A stretch of 64,000 bases of DNA. It comes from Eretmocerus hayati. Taxonomy: Eukaryota > Arthropoda > Insecta > Hymenoptera > Aphelinidae. The first letter of the stretch is position 1. Every line of letters begins with the position of its first letter. Location of the stretch: contig CM056741.1 in NCBI GenBank assembly GCA_029851415.1, positions 71,414,282 to 71,478,281 of the forward strand, given 5' to 3'. Shown here one piece after another: positions 44,501-55,960 of the stretch. Under the pieces are notes generated by a model. That model saw nothing but the letters and a program-made list of their open reading frames with translations. It ran no database searches and was not told the DNA's origin. The translations under genes and the position numbers were made by a program.

Positions 44501-45008
44501 ACACGCAGAGCGACAGCGCTTCTCTGCAATAAAAGGTTTGCTCCCATGTTCGCTCCCATCCGTGCTTCCATCCATGGCGTACTTCCATCATGCATCATGG
44601 AACGTTGCAGTACGGTCAGAAGTGGTTCATGACGTGTACGAAACGCACCTTATACATCAGAGGTGAAGCTTCTTGGCGCGTATTTTTTACTATTGAATTC
44701 GATTTGAAAATAACTTGTGAGTTCTGGGTCGCTGATCGAATAATAAATAGATATCGGGAGAATCGTAGATGCAATTGTTATTACTAGAATTTAGAAATGA
44801 ATTAATGGTTCAAGATACAACTCAACATAGACTTTTATTGGACTTTGTAACAGAGCTGGCTATGAATCGGGCACGAGCCAACTATTACAAGGGTTTTGCG
44901 CCTCCTTCTTGTCGAGAAGCACTGGACAGTGACAGGAATTTCTTATGAGAAGGGATGATATATGAGGGTGATAACTTGATTCCCCACACTTGCATTTGTA
45001 CATGCATA
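44500..45008. other. Region upstream of STT3A
   Basis: Mixed-composition DNA without a recognised gene. A minus-strand ccaataaaagtc (plus 44834-44845) resembles a polyadenylation signal and could mark the 3' end of a further transcript or retroelement, but no coding sequence supports it. Confidence 0.4.
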
Positions 45009-45562
45009 GGGGAGAGTGGGGCGAATTAGGACAGGTTTTGCAGTGGGGCTATCTGGCGACACTTCCCGGCTGAAAATGGTCACGCGACATTCGCGCGATA
45101 GTAGCGTGCCTCGTGACGCTACCGTGAGGCGACCGGGCGCGCTATGGTCGCGCGACGAGAGTGTAGCCTCACTGTAGCGCGACGAGATCTATTATGAAAA
45201 TGAAGTGATCATCATTGTACAGGGTATAATGGGTATTGGCAGAGGAGTCAAGTGATGAATATGGCGCTTGCGGATTGTGATTCACATTACGCACAGAGTT
45301 TATCCATGAAGATGCCTCAGTTCGGATGTTAATTAATTCGCATCTGTTTCCAATTCGGACTCGTCGCATCACAGTGGCGTGCTCATGAGGCTACCGTCAC
45401 GCTACAATCGCCCGACACAAAAAGAGCAACATATGTAAATAAACTCTTTGCTCGATTGAAACGGCATTCATAGGATGGATTAAAAATGCATTAAGAATGC
45501 AAAAAAATTAAAAAAAACACATTCATCTCATTATCAGTGGATTTTCCAACTTTGAAATTTTC

Positions 45563-45630
45563 GGCCGGCACTTGGGCACGAACCCACGACCTTCCGATAC
45601 AAAGTCTGATACACTAACCTCGCGGCCGAC
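45563..45630 (-). repeat. tRNA-like sequence, left arm
   Basis: On the minus strand: gtcggccgcgaggttagtgt, then atcagactttgtatcggaag, gtcgtgggttcgtgccc and aagtgccggcc. The ggttcgtgccc resembles a tRNA B box, and the order of D-, anticodon- and T-arm-like parts is tRNA-like, but the anticodon stem has a mismatch and the T stem is weak. It is better read as a SINE-type tRNA relic than a working tRNA gene. Confidence 0.5.
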
Positions 45631-45835
45631 GAAGCGTGTTACGCGGAGCGTCATAAATGGCTTAGTTGATGTTGAGGTTGTCGTTTTGTAGTATATAGCG
45701 TTTTCCTACTTATTCGCTCATCCAATGATAATCGTTCATGTTTTCTAACGCAAATATTGACCAGTTGGTAATATGCTATATACGACAACCTCAACTTCAA
45801 GTAAGCCATTTATGACACCCCGCGTAACACGCTTC

Positions 45836-45903
45836 GTCGGCCGCGAGGTTAGTGTATCAGACTTTGGATCGGAGAGTCGTGGGTTCGTGCCCAAGTGCCG
45901 GCC
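45836..45903 (+). repeat. tRNA-like sequence, right arm
   Basis: Inverted copy of the segment at 45563-45630, with a few changes (actttggatcggagagtcgt instead of actttgtatcggaaggtcgt). tcggcc at the 5' side can pair with ggccga at the 3' side as a short acceptor-like stem. Confidence 0.5.
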
Positions 45904-46662
45904 GAAAATTTCAAAGTTGGACAATCACTGATAGTGAGTTGAATGTGTTTTTTTCAATTTTTTTGCATTCTTAATGCATTTTTAATCCATCCTATGAATG
46001 CCGTTTCAATCGAGCAAAGAGTTTATTTACATATGTTGCTCTTTTTGTGTCGGGCGATTATAGCGTGACGGTAGCCTCACGAGCACGCCACTGTGATGCG
46101 ACGAATCCGAATTGGAAACAGATGCGAATTAATTAACATCCGAACTGTGGCATCTTCATGGATAAACTCTGTGCGTAATGTGAATCACAATTCGCAAGCG
46201 CCATATTCATCACTTGACTCCTCTACCAATACCCATTATACCCTGTACAATGATGATCACTTCATTTCCATAATAGATCTGGTCGCGCTACAGTGAGGCT
46301 ACACTCTCGTCGCGCGACCATAGCGCGCCCGGTCGCCTCACGGTAGCGTCACGAGGCACGCTACTATCGCGCGAATGTCGCGTGACCATTTTCAGCCGGG
46401 TTGAGGCTAGGCGCGCTGGAGTTTGGAGTTCAACTATTGAATAGATTGTAAAGAAATTTCCAGACCTCTAGGTCTTAGCGTTCATACTTTTTCTTGAAGT
46501 TGAAAAACAAAAATCTGTCCTAATTCGCCCCGCGTTTGGGGGCACTTTAGGACAGTTTTGGGGGCAAATTAGGACAGCCTTTCAAAATTGAGGTACACTG
46601 CACTATTCTTTACCTATTAGAGTCGCATTTACCCACCTAAATACGTGGTAATAACCCAAAAT

Positions 46663-47504
46663 CAGTACCCGTCGAAATTAATGGAACACGCATACCTTCA
46701 CTAAAACAGCATTTGAAAGATGAGAAAAAAATCTATCAATCCATGTCCTTTAAAATATTTTTTGCCGCAAAATTCTTGGTTTTAATTGGCTCCGAAAAAC
46801 GAAAAATTTTCCATCTCAGTCAATCACCACCCTTTCATTGGGAAATCATGATAGCGCAAAAATCCTTGTGGAATCTTGTAGCTCTTTTCAAGATCTTCAA
46901 AATCGTTTTTTATACATTAATCTACGCTTGTTTCCACCCGAGTTACGAGCGATCTGGCAAAGAGAAGTTGGCGCGGGTCGAGGGTACTGGTGATCTAGAG
47001 GTATGAGCTTTTTCTTCTTCAAACTGTCTGAGGTCGTTTCGAGCGCGTTCTAAAACATATAACTGATTCATGTTGTATAATTTTTAGAAGATTTTACGTC
47101 GAAATCGTGGATTACGTATTTTTTTCGTATCTCCGCTACCCTCAACACGTGTGAATTTGCTCTCTTTTGATCGCTCGTAACTCGGGTGGAAAAATTCGTA
47201 AAATAATGTTTGAAAAACGATTTAGAAGATCTTGAAAAGAGCTACAAGATCCCACAAAGATTTTTGCGCTATCGTAATTTCCCGATAAATTATCGATGAT
47301 TGACTGAGATGGAAAATTTTTCGTTTTTCGGAGCCAATTAAAACCATGAATTTCGCGGCAAAAAATATTTTAAAGAACATGAATTGAAAGATTTTTTTCT
47401 CATCTTTCGAACGCTTTTTGTAAAATTGCCGTAGACACAAGGACGTCCGAGTAATCGCTGTTTTAGTGAAGGTATGCGTGTTCCATTAATTTCGACGGGT
47501 ACTG
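46663..47504. mobile_element. Mariner/Tc1-like foldback MITE, 842 bp
   Basis: The left terminus cagtacccgtcgaaattaat and right terminus attaatttcgacgggtactg are exact inverted repeats; CAGT ends are typical of Tc1/mariner. A TA follows the right end. Inverted similarity runs inward for most of the element to a loop near 46960-47160. A diverged single-arm relative lies at 50880-51350. No transposase is present. Confidence 0.75.
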
Positions 47505-47509
47505 TATTT

Positions 47510-49320
47510 GGTTTACTAACATATGAATCAGGCATGAATATTCTGAGCTGTAGATGATATTTGAATTGAAAAGGAATTACTCATGGTGACTATATTGGAA
47601 ATGAGATGAATCGGTTCTAAGAAAATCAAGTAAAATTGGGTACTTTTCTACAAATTCGGTATTTGAAAAATAAATTATGGAGAGTAAATTTTAATTTGCA
47701 CCCGGTGGAACAGAGTGAAGAGAACGCAAAGTTCGTTATTGATTCACATCAACGCGACAAATCGATTGGTTGATACAGGATTTTGGTCAAGAGATGATTA
47801 AATTAGGAAAGGAAGCAATTAACTGTCGCTGAACGTAAAAATTGGAATAACAATGTCTCAAAATTTCGAGATCCATTTGACAAACTCTTTTGAGATTTCG
47901 TACGTGTATTCTGGAGACTCTGATGATGATGCCAGTGGATTTCGAGCATGATCGCAAGAGTATTTTTGACTTGCAAATTTTTTAATGAGAAATTTGACAT
48001 TTTTCCGAAAGAAGCACATCTTATAAATGATTTGTACTCCATTCTACTGTATGAAAAAAATGTCAAGGAGGTGGTTTAGATGTTTCTCGACGTGCTGAAT
48101 CGATTGGTTCATACGGAATTTTGTTAACACATTCACTGCGACGCCGAAAATCACAGTTCCTTATTTATGTGCGACGGGTCCCACCGGCGAGACCCATTTA
48201 ATGGGAATTTCATCATCGTCGCACACAAAAGAGGACGAGCGGGTCCCACCGGTGGGACCCATCGCAGCGAACGTGTTAAGAGGCGATCATAAAGGTCTTA
48301 TAGCCCGATGCAACAGAGGTATGAAGAAGCTACAATGAAATGAGACCCAACCGAAATTCCGTATTAATCAATCGATCCAGCACTTCGAGAAACGTGTAAA
48401 TTAACTGCCTCAGATTTTTTGAGGGGAAAGGAGATAATATTCCTAGTTTTTGAAATAAAAAAAAAGTTACAGATAAATGAAGAAAAATTCATAAATATAA
48501 AAGTAATTATCGGGGGGCAGTTCAAATCTAGCATTCCCATCTAGGGACGCCTCCGAACATGGCATAAAAATTTCAGGACGATCTATCAAACCAGTGAGGA
48601 GTTTTGCTGAGCGATAGAAAACAACATACATACACACACAGACAAGGACAGAAGGCTCGAAAGATGGGGTCGTAGTAATTTTGTGAGGGCTTATGAAGAA
48701 AAACTGTAACCTACATTAGATAGATCTTGGCAAAAGGATGAGAACTGTACAAATTTCATGTATTCAAGAGCTTCACTGAAGGAGAAAAAAAATTTTTTTA
48801 GGAAAAATTTGACGAAAATTCATCTGGCACCAAATGAATGCTTTCTCTTTTGAGAAAGCAAAATTGACTTCCGCACATCGAGGAGTACTTTTCCGCAAAA
48901 ATTTACTTTGCCAGAGTTTTTGGTCGTTTCCATGTGGCACTAGTGCGTTTTATTGAGAGTTATGTAGAGTTAGGCTGTAGAGATGTAACTCATGATGTTG
49001 ACTCCCGTAACCTTGGCACAGATTTGAATATACAGAATGATCTGTGTGTACCATCAGTTATTACTCATGATGACAATGATGCTGAGACGATTTCTATAGT
49101 CATGAGCAACTCTGACCCAAATTCGTTCCACGTAAATGCACTGAGCCAACCCAAAGTAATAATTGGAATAATCACCGAAGACACGTGTGAAAGGATGAGA
49201 GAAGTAATCGGCGAGCCTTCGAAAGTTGATATTGCAGTTCAAGTGAAAATGAAGAATATGCGCAGCTCCAAAACTGGGAATGAGGATGTTTTGATATCAT
49301 CTACAGTCAACCTTTGCATT
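47510..49320. other. Non-coding region with one MITE and one unexplained open frame
   Basis: AT-rich sequence containing the TTAA MITE at 48124-48279. A 138-codon plus-strand open frame at 48934-49350 has a mixed, protein-like composition but no motif I recognise and runs into the foldback starting at 49321; I do not call it a gene. Confidence 0.45.
48124..48279. mobile_element. TTAA-flanked MITE, 156 bp
   Basis: TTAA at 48124-48127 and 48276-48279 bound inverted ends cac(a/g)ttc(a/g)ctgcga. Inner words include gcgacgggtcccaccggcga and its partial inverse near the right end. This is the standard layout of a piggyBac-derived MITE. Relatives lie at 37971-38804 and as a solo end at 32239-32253. 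Confidence 0.85.
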
Positions 49321-50733
49321 AGATGGATTCCATTTAAAAACGACACTTGAAAAATAGTGATGTCTCGGATCGGTTTTTCGTGGTTTTGATCCGATTCTGT
49401 AGTCCGAAATATGTATAAAGTTTCCACCCACTGGGAGATCCCGAAAAAATCTTAGAGTCGCCTGCGGAGCTATTTCTGTTTCGCTTTTCGGTTCCACCAG
49501 AGCATCAAAATCATGATCTTCTTTAACTAAATTGAATATATCTCGAGTTTGGCTCAAGATAATGCAACGCGGTTATTTGCGCCATTCAGAAGATCTTGGA
49601 AGAACCTATCAGAAGTGACTTAGAAAATTTTTGTTCAGCCTTTTCAGACCCTGATCAGGCAAAATCCGGAAAAATCAGGCTAACCCGATTATGTCAAAAA
49701 GCAATTTTTTTGAATTTTCCAAAAATATGATTTCTCATGCGAAATTGCACGATCTTTGCGATGGAACTAATCCGAAGTTGTTTTTCCACGGTTTCTCGCG
49801 TTTTTCGGTCAATTTTCCAATCTTTCATTCTCCGACCTATCAGGAAACAGAGATTTCTGCGCATGCGCGTCGATTACCGGGTTTCAAAGTAGTTCCAATC
49901 CAAAGCTGAGGAAATTTCCTTCAAAATGACCTGTTGCAGAAATCCATTCGATCGACTGGCACTGAAGGTACACGATTCTTTACACATCAAGATTGCCATT
50001 GACAGCATGGATGCAAGAGAAGGCCTCAAGGCTCTGGTTCACGAAAAATAGGTCATCTTGCTCTGGCCATCCTTCTTTTCCAATGGAGGAGCCGTAGATA
50101 TTGACTGAGAACATGTCATTGACTTTTGCAAGGGGTCATTTTAAAGAAGATTTCCTCAGCTTTCGATTGAAACTACTTTGGCACCCGGTAAACCACGCGC
50201 TCGCGCAAAAATCTCTGTTCTCTGATTGGTCGGAGAATGGAAAATCGGAAAATTGCCCAGAAAACGCATAAAACCGTAAAATAACAACTTCGGACTAGTT
50301 CCATCGCAAAGATCGTGCAATTTTGCATGAGAAATCATATTTTTGAAAGATTAAAAAAAATTGCTCTTTGAGATAACCATGTTAGCCTGATTTTTCCGGA
50401 GTTTGCCTGATCAGGACCTGGAAAGCCTGAAAAAAAATTTCAAGGTCATTTTTGATAGGTTTTTCCAAAATCTTCTGAATGGTGCAAACCGCGTTGCATT
50501 ATCTTGAGCCAAACTCGAGATATATTTGATTTTGTAAAAAAAACCATGATTTTGATGCTCTAGTGGAATAGAAAAGCGAAACAGAAATAGCTCCACAGGC
50601 GACTCTGAAATCTTTTTGGGACCTCGCAGTGAGTGGTAACTTCATATTTTGGACTGCAGAATCGAATCAAAACTACGAGAAACCGATCCGAGACATCACT
50701 TTTTTCATGTGTCGTTTTCAAATGGAATCCATC
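49321..50733. repeat. 1.4-kb foldback with roughly 600-bp arms
   Basis: Left end gatggattccatttaaaaac and right end complement (50713-50733) begin arms that pair along about 600 bp, including gaaacagaaatagctcc and atgatttctcatgcgaaatt on one side and their inverses on the other. The loop is about 49930-50130. Arm divergence is moderate, with small indels. No coding capacity; element class unknown. Confidence 0.82.
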
Positions 50734-50879
50734 AGTACTCAACAAACAACCAGCAACTCATCTGAGAAAGATAGACACATCCAGTTTTTACAAGAGCGAA
50801 TATATGACAATGTTACCGAAAGAGTCATTAAACATGATCCTCATGTATTATTCATAGGAATTCCTAAGGACTCAATGTA

Positions 50880-51350
50880 CAATACCCGTCAAAATTAATG
50901 GATCATGCATAGTCTCAGTCAATCAACGAAAACTCTGGCCCATTTGGTCGTGGGAAAATTTTGAAAAAAGGAAATCGATCTATCGATTTATGGGTTCAAA
51001 AAACTTTCTTCACTCTTTTTATGGGGTCGTAAGTGGCGACGAGAAAACGGTTTTTTCTTCTTCAATCAAACACCTGTAATTTTGCCGCGCATCATCCGAT
51101 CGTGGGAAGCTCAACGGGATTTTGTAGCTCTTTTCGAAACCTTCAAATTCTTTTTTTTAAAGTTTCCTCTGCGATTTTTCCCGTCCGACTGGCGAGCTCT
51201 AGAAGCATACTCTTTTAAGCATGTGTTCTTATGGAGGCATGGAAGCTCGCGCAGACTTGATTTCTCAATGCTCGTGGTCAATGCAGAAAGTCATCTAAAA
51301 AAATTTTGTCAGGCATGATTTCGACGTAAAATTGTCTGATCTCTCAGAAT
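50880..51350. mobile_element. Diverged partial copy of the mariner-like MITE
   Basis: tacccgtcaaaattaatgga at about 50884 matches the terminus of the 46663 element, and tgtagctcttttcgaaacct near 51123 matches its arm (tgtagctcttttcaagatct). Only one arm is recognisable, so this copy is truncated or too diverged to show the other end. Confidence 0.55.
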
Positions 51351-51424
51351 ACGCTATCAGATTGCCAGTTTAATGAGCCCCAAATGTCTTTTCTCATCTC
51401 GAACCAGAGAAAAATCATACTAGA

Positions 51425-51620
51425 CGAAAATAGTATATTTTCGTACTGAGCGCGGTAGCTCATTTTGGGCACTAGGACAGTTTGGCCTGTCGAGCGAAGC
51501 GAGACAGACATGTCCTCCAGTGCCCAAAATGGGCTCGCAAGCGAGGTCCGGATATATTTTTTCATTACGAGAACCCTAAAATCCTATTCAAACGCGGCAT
51601 TTTTAGGTTAGAGTAATGAA
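51425..51620. repeat. Double-hairpin element with GAGCGAAGCGAG loop (copy 2)
   Basis: Stem cattttgggcactaggaca pairs with tgtcctccagtgcccaaaat; an inner ctgtc/gacag stem closes on gagcgaagcgag. It is followed by a second hairpin ttcattacgagaaccctaaa / tttttaggttagagtaatga. The loop and the second hairpin match copy 1 at 35276-35473 while the first-hairpin stem differs but still pairs. Confidence 0.75.
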
Positions 51621-51625
51621 GTAGT

Positions 51626-51765
51626 ACATTATGATACAAGGGCGCAAACGATGGTTTTCGCACTTCGAGTGACTTTTTTAGGCCCGAGCCGCAGGCGAGG
51701 GTCTAAATAGTCACGAGAAAGCGAAAACCATTGCGCCCGGGTATCACACTATGGTTTTTGATCTT
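51626..51765. repeat. Related long hairpin adjoining copy 2 (copy 3)
   Basis: Begins agtacattat, as copy 1 does. Stem ggcgcaaacgatggttttcgc pairs with gcgaaaaccattgcgcc, then agtgac/gtcac and ttaggcccgag/gggtctaa close on a loop gagccgcaggcgag, which resembles the gagcgaagcgag loop. It seems to be a diverged member lacking the second hairpin. Confidence 0.65.
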
Positions 51766-51828
51766 CTGTGAGCAAATGAGAAGTGAAAAACAGTGTGCAA
51801 ATGACTCATGGCGGACTCTCGCTCAGGG

Positions 51829-52124
51829 TCCGTATTCTAGATTTTGCGGTAAAATTTTCCGGCAAACTTTACCGCAAAATTTGCTGGCATCGGTGGAGCT
51901 CTGTCGGTAACCTGTAAAATTTGCCGCATTTGCTGCAGTTTGCCGTCGTGGTTTGGCGTGTTTGCGTTGCCGATGGCGTATTTGCCGTAGAAGATACGGC
52001 AAACCGCGGTAAATGTGGCAAATTTTCTCGAATTTTACAGGTTACCGACAGAGCGTCACCGATGCCAACAAATTTTGCGGTAAAATTTGCCGGAAAATTT
52101 TACCGCCAAATTTAGAATACGGGC
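51829..52124. repeat. Foldback of about 295 bp with GCGGTAAAATTTGCCG words
   Basis: Left end gtccgtattctagattttgc and right end ccaaatttagaatacgggcc are inverted; inside, cggtaacctgtaaaattt (about 51905) pairs with its complement ending at about 52051. Arms of about 130 bp surround a short central part. No coding content. Confidence 0.78.
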
Positions 52125-53152
52125 CCAGGTTACCCAGGCCAGGCCAGGTATGCAAAGCGCATGCGCATCGCGCAACTAGTCTTGGGTAAGGACGAAATGT
52201 GGCCATCTCCCTATCAAGCTCGTATGGTGGGACGCCAAGCCATGAGCCTGCACCATAAGGTGATAGAGAGAGTGCAAAGTCTAAGTACAAACCCATGATA
52301 ATGGCCACTAATCTAAAGTTGGATGGATATCCTTGTTTGAAAAATTTTCTATGTACAAATTTGTGTTTTCGTATGTTTCTTGAACTTGATTCAATGAACT
52401 TACAGAGTACATCATATTTACTTTTCTTCGTAATCACTATCATTCAAAAATCCCTGAATAATTTTGGAAATTCTAGTATGCAAGATCCCAGTCCACGAAC
52501 CTTTTATTCGTGCTAATTGTTTTGTCGAAACTTGATGAAATCTTCAATATTCATGATTTTCTTCAATTATATACAAACTTTAATCGAAATAATAGAATTA
52601 CCGAGATTCAAACTGAACGTGGGCACGAAACTTCGATCTGGTAACAAATTGCTGATAATTGATTATTTTTTAAAACCATATCCCCCCGGCGGGGGCTTCG
52701 CCCCCTGCCGCCCCTGGACCCCGCTCGCCCCTTCCTCCCACGATCACATATCAGAGGTTCTACAGAACTTTTGACATTTGGGTTACTGCAGAATGAAATT
52801 TTTTTTTTCATGGCACGCGTCTGGAATCAATTTGAGTGGTAATTAGAACCTCAAAAAGGAGTGGAAAAGTGCGTGCCCACTAATTTGGGGTAATGTTATT
52901 TCTGTACCAACCAAAAACGTTCACAGACATCCAAAGGACTTTTAGATACTCTCAGTCGAATGTAAACCAATCGGATCATTCGCGCACTGCTAGATGTGGT
53001 TATCGGTCAGATTTTTGAGTAATTCTGACTGAAAAGCAACGATTTTTCTGCCTCGCCAGCTCGTTATTACACCACGACGGGTATTCAAGGAAAATGGCTC
53101 TGGAAACTAGAATCATTTCAACGCGTCTTTGTATGATTCGGGATCGTGGTGA

Positions 53153-53218
<66 letters not shown>

Positions 53219-54675
53219 AATACTCAGGTCCCAGAGTGTTTTTCGATCGACAGCATATGGGTGGTGCTGATGGCGAAAATAGTGATAATCACGGGGTAGA
53301 GCTCCATATTTTAAGCAGATATGGCAAATGCTATTTTTTTTCTTTTTTCATCTCCAATTGCTCCTCTTGCTCCTCTCGTTTGAGTCTCGATTTCCCCCTC
53401 TTGACTCGAGCATTGTTTTCACTATTTTCCACGAATCAATAATATTGAATATCCTGTCACAATCGACGATCTAGCACCACGCAAGCTATTTCCCATGTAT
53501 CTAATTTTAAAATCCTATCAAAATGGTTACAATAGTCGATTTGCACAGAGTTGTCGTCAAATTCCCGAAACCGATATTGATAGTAGAGCTCAGAATCAGG
53601 AAACAACTAGTTGCGCGAGTAACTACAAGCCCCCCCCCCCTGCCGTACACAGTCGTCCAAAATTCTCTATAATGTTTACCGGTGCAGAGCACAAACATAC
53701 ACATCTACAGCTTAATGCTGTGTCTATGTTTGATGAGCCTGTACTTACGACAAGCCGGAGCTCTGAAATTCCTTCTGCTGAAGATCTGGCGCCTCGTCCG
53801 TAATTCTTCAATTGACCGTAAAATTTTTGAATAAAGTCTATGGTGGCATTTGAAGGTAGAATGGGTTCTCTGGTGTGATTAATCTGTTTCCAAGATGATA
53901 TGAGCGATTGCAACCTCATAGAAGTGCTGAGACGGGCTCGATCACATCGACCCCTTCGATACGATTCTTGTAATGCTTCTCACTCAAATAACATTCCATA
54001 TCAGGACATGAGAACTATGGGATATTGTTCAAAATTAGGTGGCGAAAAATGGGCAGAACATTCCAGGAGCGTGCCCCCCTTCTCCCCCTCGTGCCGTGGG
54101 AATTTGACCATTTTGAGTCGAGTGGGCGCATGAACTGACCCATCTTCTTCATGCTATCATTTAAACGCAATTGGTCGCACGCACCCAAACCAAACGGGAT
54201 ATCATTGGTGTTGTTTCAAGCTATTGAAATCCGTTTCGATCATGTAACTATCGCAAATGTTATTTTTTTTATAAGCTCAGTACGGGAGATCTCAACTTTT
54301 CGTGAAAACACGGTTACGCGACTTCGACGTTTGTTTATGAACGCCACGTTGAAGGCACGCGTCTGAAACCAATCTTTTCTCAATATATAGGGTGCCTAAA
54401 ATGTCACTGAATTTTGGCAAAATTTTTCGAGCAATGTTATTTTTGCACCAGGCTGAAGAAATCAAAAAACGGCGCGAGTACGCTAAGAGATACCCAAAGA
54501 ATGAGGGTTGCGGGCCGTGCTGTGGATAAACAGATTCTTTTGACAGAACAGCGAATAGATCACACATTCCAAGGCCCTCGAACCTATTCAAATCAACTCC
54601 GACACTTTGATAATCTTTTGAAGGTTCAGAGATAGCGTGCAGTACGCCTAATGTCAAAAGTTCTGTAGAACCTCT
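52125..54675. other. Non-coding region, repeats only
   Basis: Contains a GC-rich hairpin at 52683-52713 (cccccggcgggggcttcgcc and following), a TA microsatellite at 53152-53215 and a run of 12 C at about 53629-53640. The string agaggttctacagaactttt at about 52752-52771 recurs inverted at 54656-54675 near the next foldback. A 102-codon frame at 53495-53803 has no recognisable motif. Confidence 0.5.
53152..53215. repeat. TA microsatellite
   Basis: A 64-bp run of alternating t and a with one gt interruption near 53178. Its translations (Ile-Tyr runs) are artefacts. Confidence 0.95.
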
Positions 54676-55426
54676 CATATAGTAACCGAGACTGAGATGA
54701 CTCTCATTTTCATCACGCTGCACTTTTGAAAATTGTGCAGTATGTAGCTGCAATTTTCACCTATATATTTTCTTACAGTCTGAACTGTCTGAAGTCTGTG
54801 AACTCATTCCAAGATGGGGAAATGGAAATTCATCAGAGTGATCAGACCCACGGACTGGATCAGACACAGGGATGATCCCAATTGTAAAAATAGGGTGTAA
54901 ACTAGCTCTAGCCCAGGTGGTTCTTATGAACGGAGAGAAGAGAACCACGCCACAGGGTGACCATGTTGGTCTGCATTTTGGAGTTGAAGATAGAATAGAA
55001 ATTGATGCGAATGAACGTTAGTGGAATTAATCCTGTCTCTTTGATTTACTCATAGTTATGGTAACATTGTATACCCATTGGTGTATAATCAATGACACCA
55101 TTGGTAGTATGAGCAGTCAGCTGTCCAACCACATTGTAAGTCAAGCTTTGCGTTGATTTAAATGGGAACGCAGATCCAACATGGTGGCCCTGTGGCGCAG
55201 TGCTCTTATTCTCTCCGTGCACGAGAACACCATGGCATCACCAGGGCTTGTGCTGGTTGACACCTTATTATTGCTAGTCTGATCCCATCTTGGAATGAGT
55301 TCACAGACTTTAGACAGTTCAGACTGTAAGAAAATATATAGGTGAAAATTGCAGCTACAAACAGCACAATTTTCAAAAGTGCAGCGTGATGAAAATGAGA
55401 GGCATCTCAGTCTCGGTTACTATATG
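54676..55426. repeat. 750-bp foldback element
   Basis: catatagtaaccgagactga at 54676 is inverted at 55407-55426. Arms of about 250 bp include cttacagtctgaactgtctg and tgtgaactcattccaagatg on the left and their inverses on the right, then ccacagggtgaccatgtt against aacatggtggccctgtgg. The loop is about 54980-55170. No coding capacity. Confidence 0.82.
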
Positions 55427-55960
55427 TATACAGAAATCTGTATGTAGCAACTCATTCCAGTGTTGTGCGACTAATTTTATTGAGTTGATACTTTTAGCAC
55501 ATATCCCTTAGGAACGCACACAGGAACCAGTTGCATGTTTGCACCATGAGATATGCATCCTCTGCTTGTGAAGATACACGCTGTACATGATTGGACTGGA
55601 GCAGATAGCTCCTCCGTACTGCCATGATATTTTGTAGGGCTATTATCTTCATGCCAATAACATCAAAATTCAACATAAATGTTCATAAGCCTCTGAATTT
55701 GATTATGGATGGATGGTTATCCATTTATTCATAACCAAACTTGAAGGAAATGCTCCGAGATATATTTTCTAATTCTGTATTCTGGATCAATTCAATTTTA
55801 CCCGCAAACTTCGAAAGACTAACCTAACATCATGCACAATGAAGAGGATCGCGAGGAACGCACGAACTGCCGTAAGCAGTAGTCGTTTTGCCGTAGTCAC
55901 GCGCCTAAGCTTGCGGCGTTTACAAGTGACGCATTTTTAAAATAAACCCCCTGTGGGTTG
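55427..55960. other. Non-coding spacer before the satellite
   Basis: AT-rich sequence with no recognised gene or repeat; a short gc-rich segment near 55850-55920 precedes the first recognisable satellite monomers. Confidence 0.45.

Larger units (their letters stand above)
45009..46583. mobile_element. Nested foldback element carrying tRNA-like sequences
   Basis: Outer repeats: ggggagagtggggcgaatta at 45009 and an inverted cctaattcgcccc near 46518-46531, with a second aattaggacag at about 46569. Inside, a near-perfect foldback runs from cccggctgaaaatgg (45065) to ccattttcagccggg (46400), with arms of about 640 bp around a loop near 45710-45770. The arm ends are rich in gcgcgac/gtcgcgc words. 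Each arm contains a tRNA-like segment. No protein is encoded. Class unknown. Confidence 0.8.

Noticed and set aside
45563..45903. Functional tRNA genes
   Set aside because: The anticodon stem has a mismatch, the T stem is weak and both lie in transposon arms; better read as SINE-like relics.
53146..53442. 98-codon frame starting with Ile-Tyr repeats
   Set aside because: Translation of the TA microsatellite and following AT-rich DNA.
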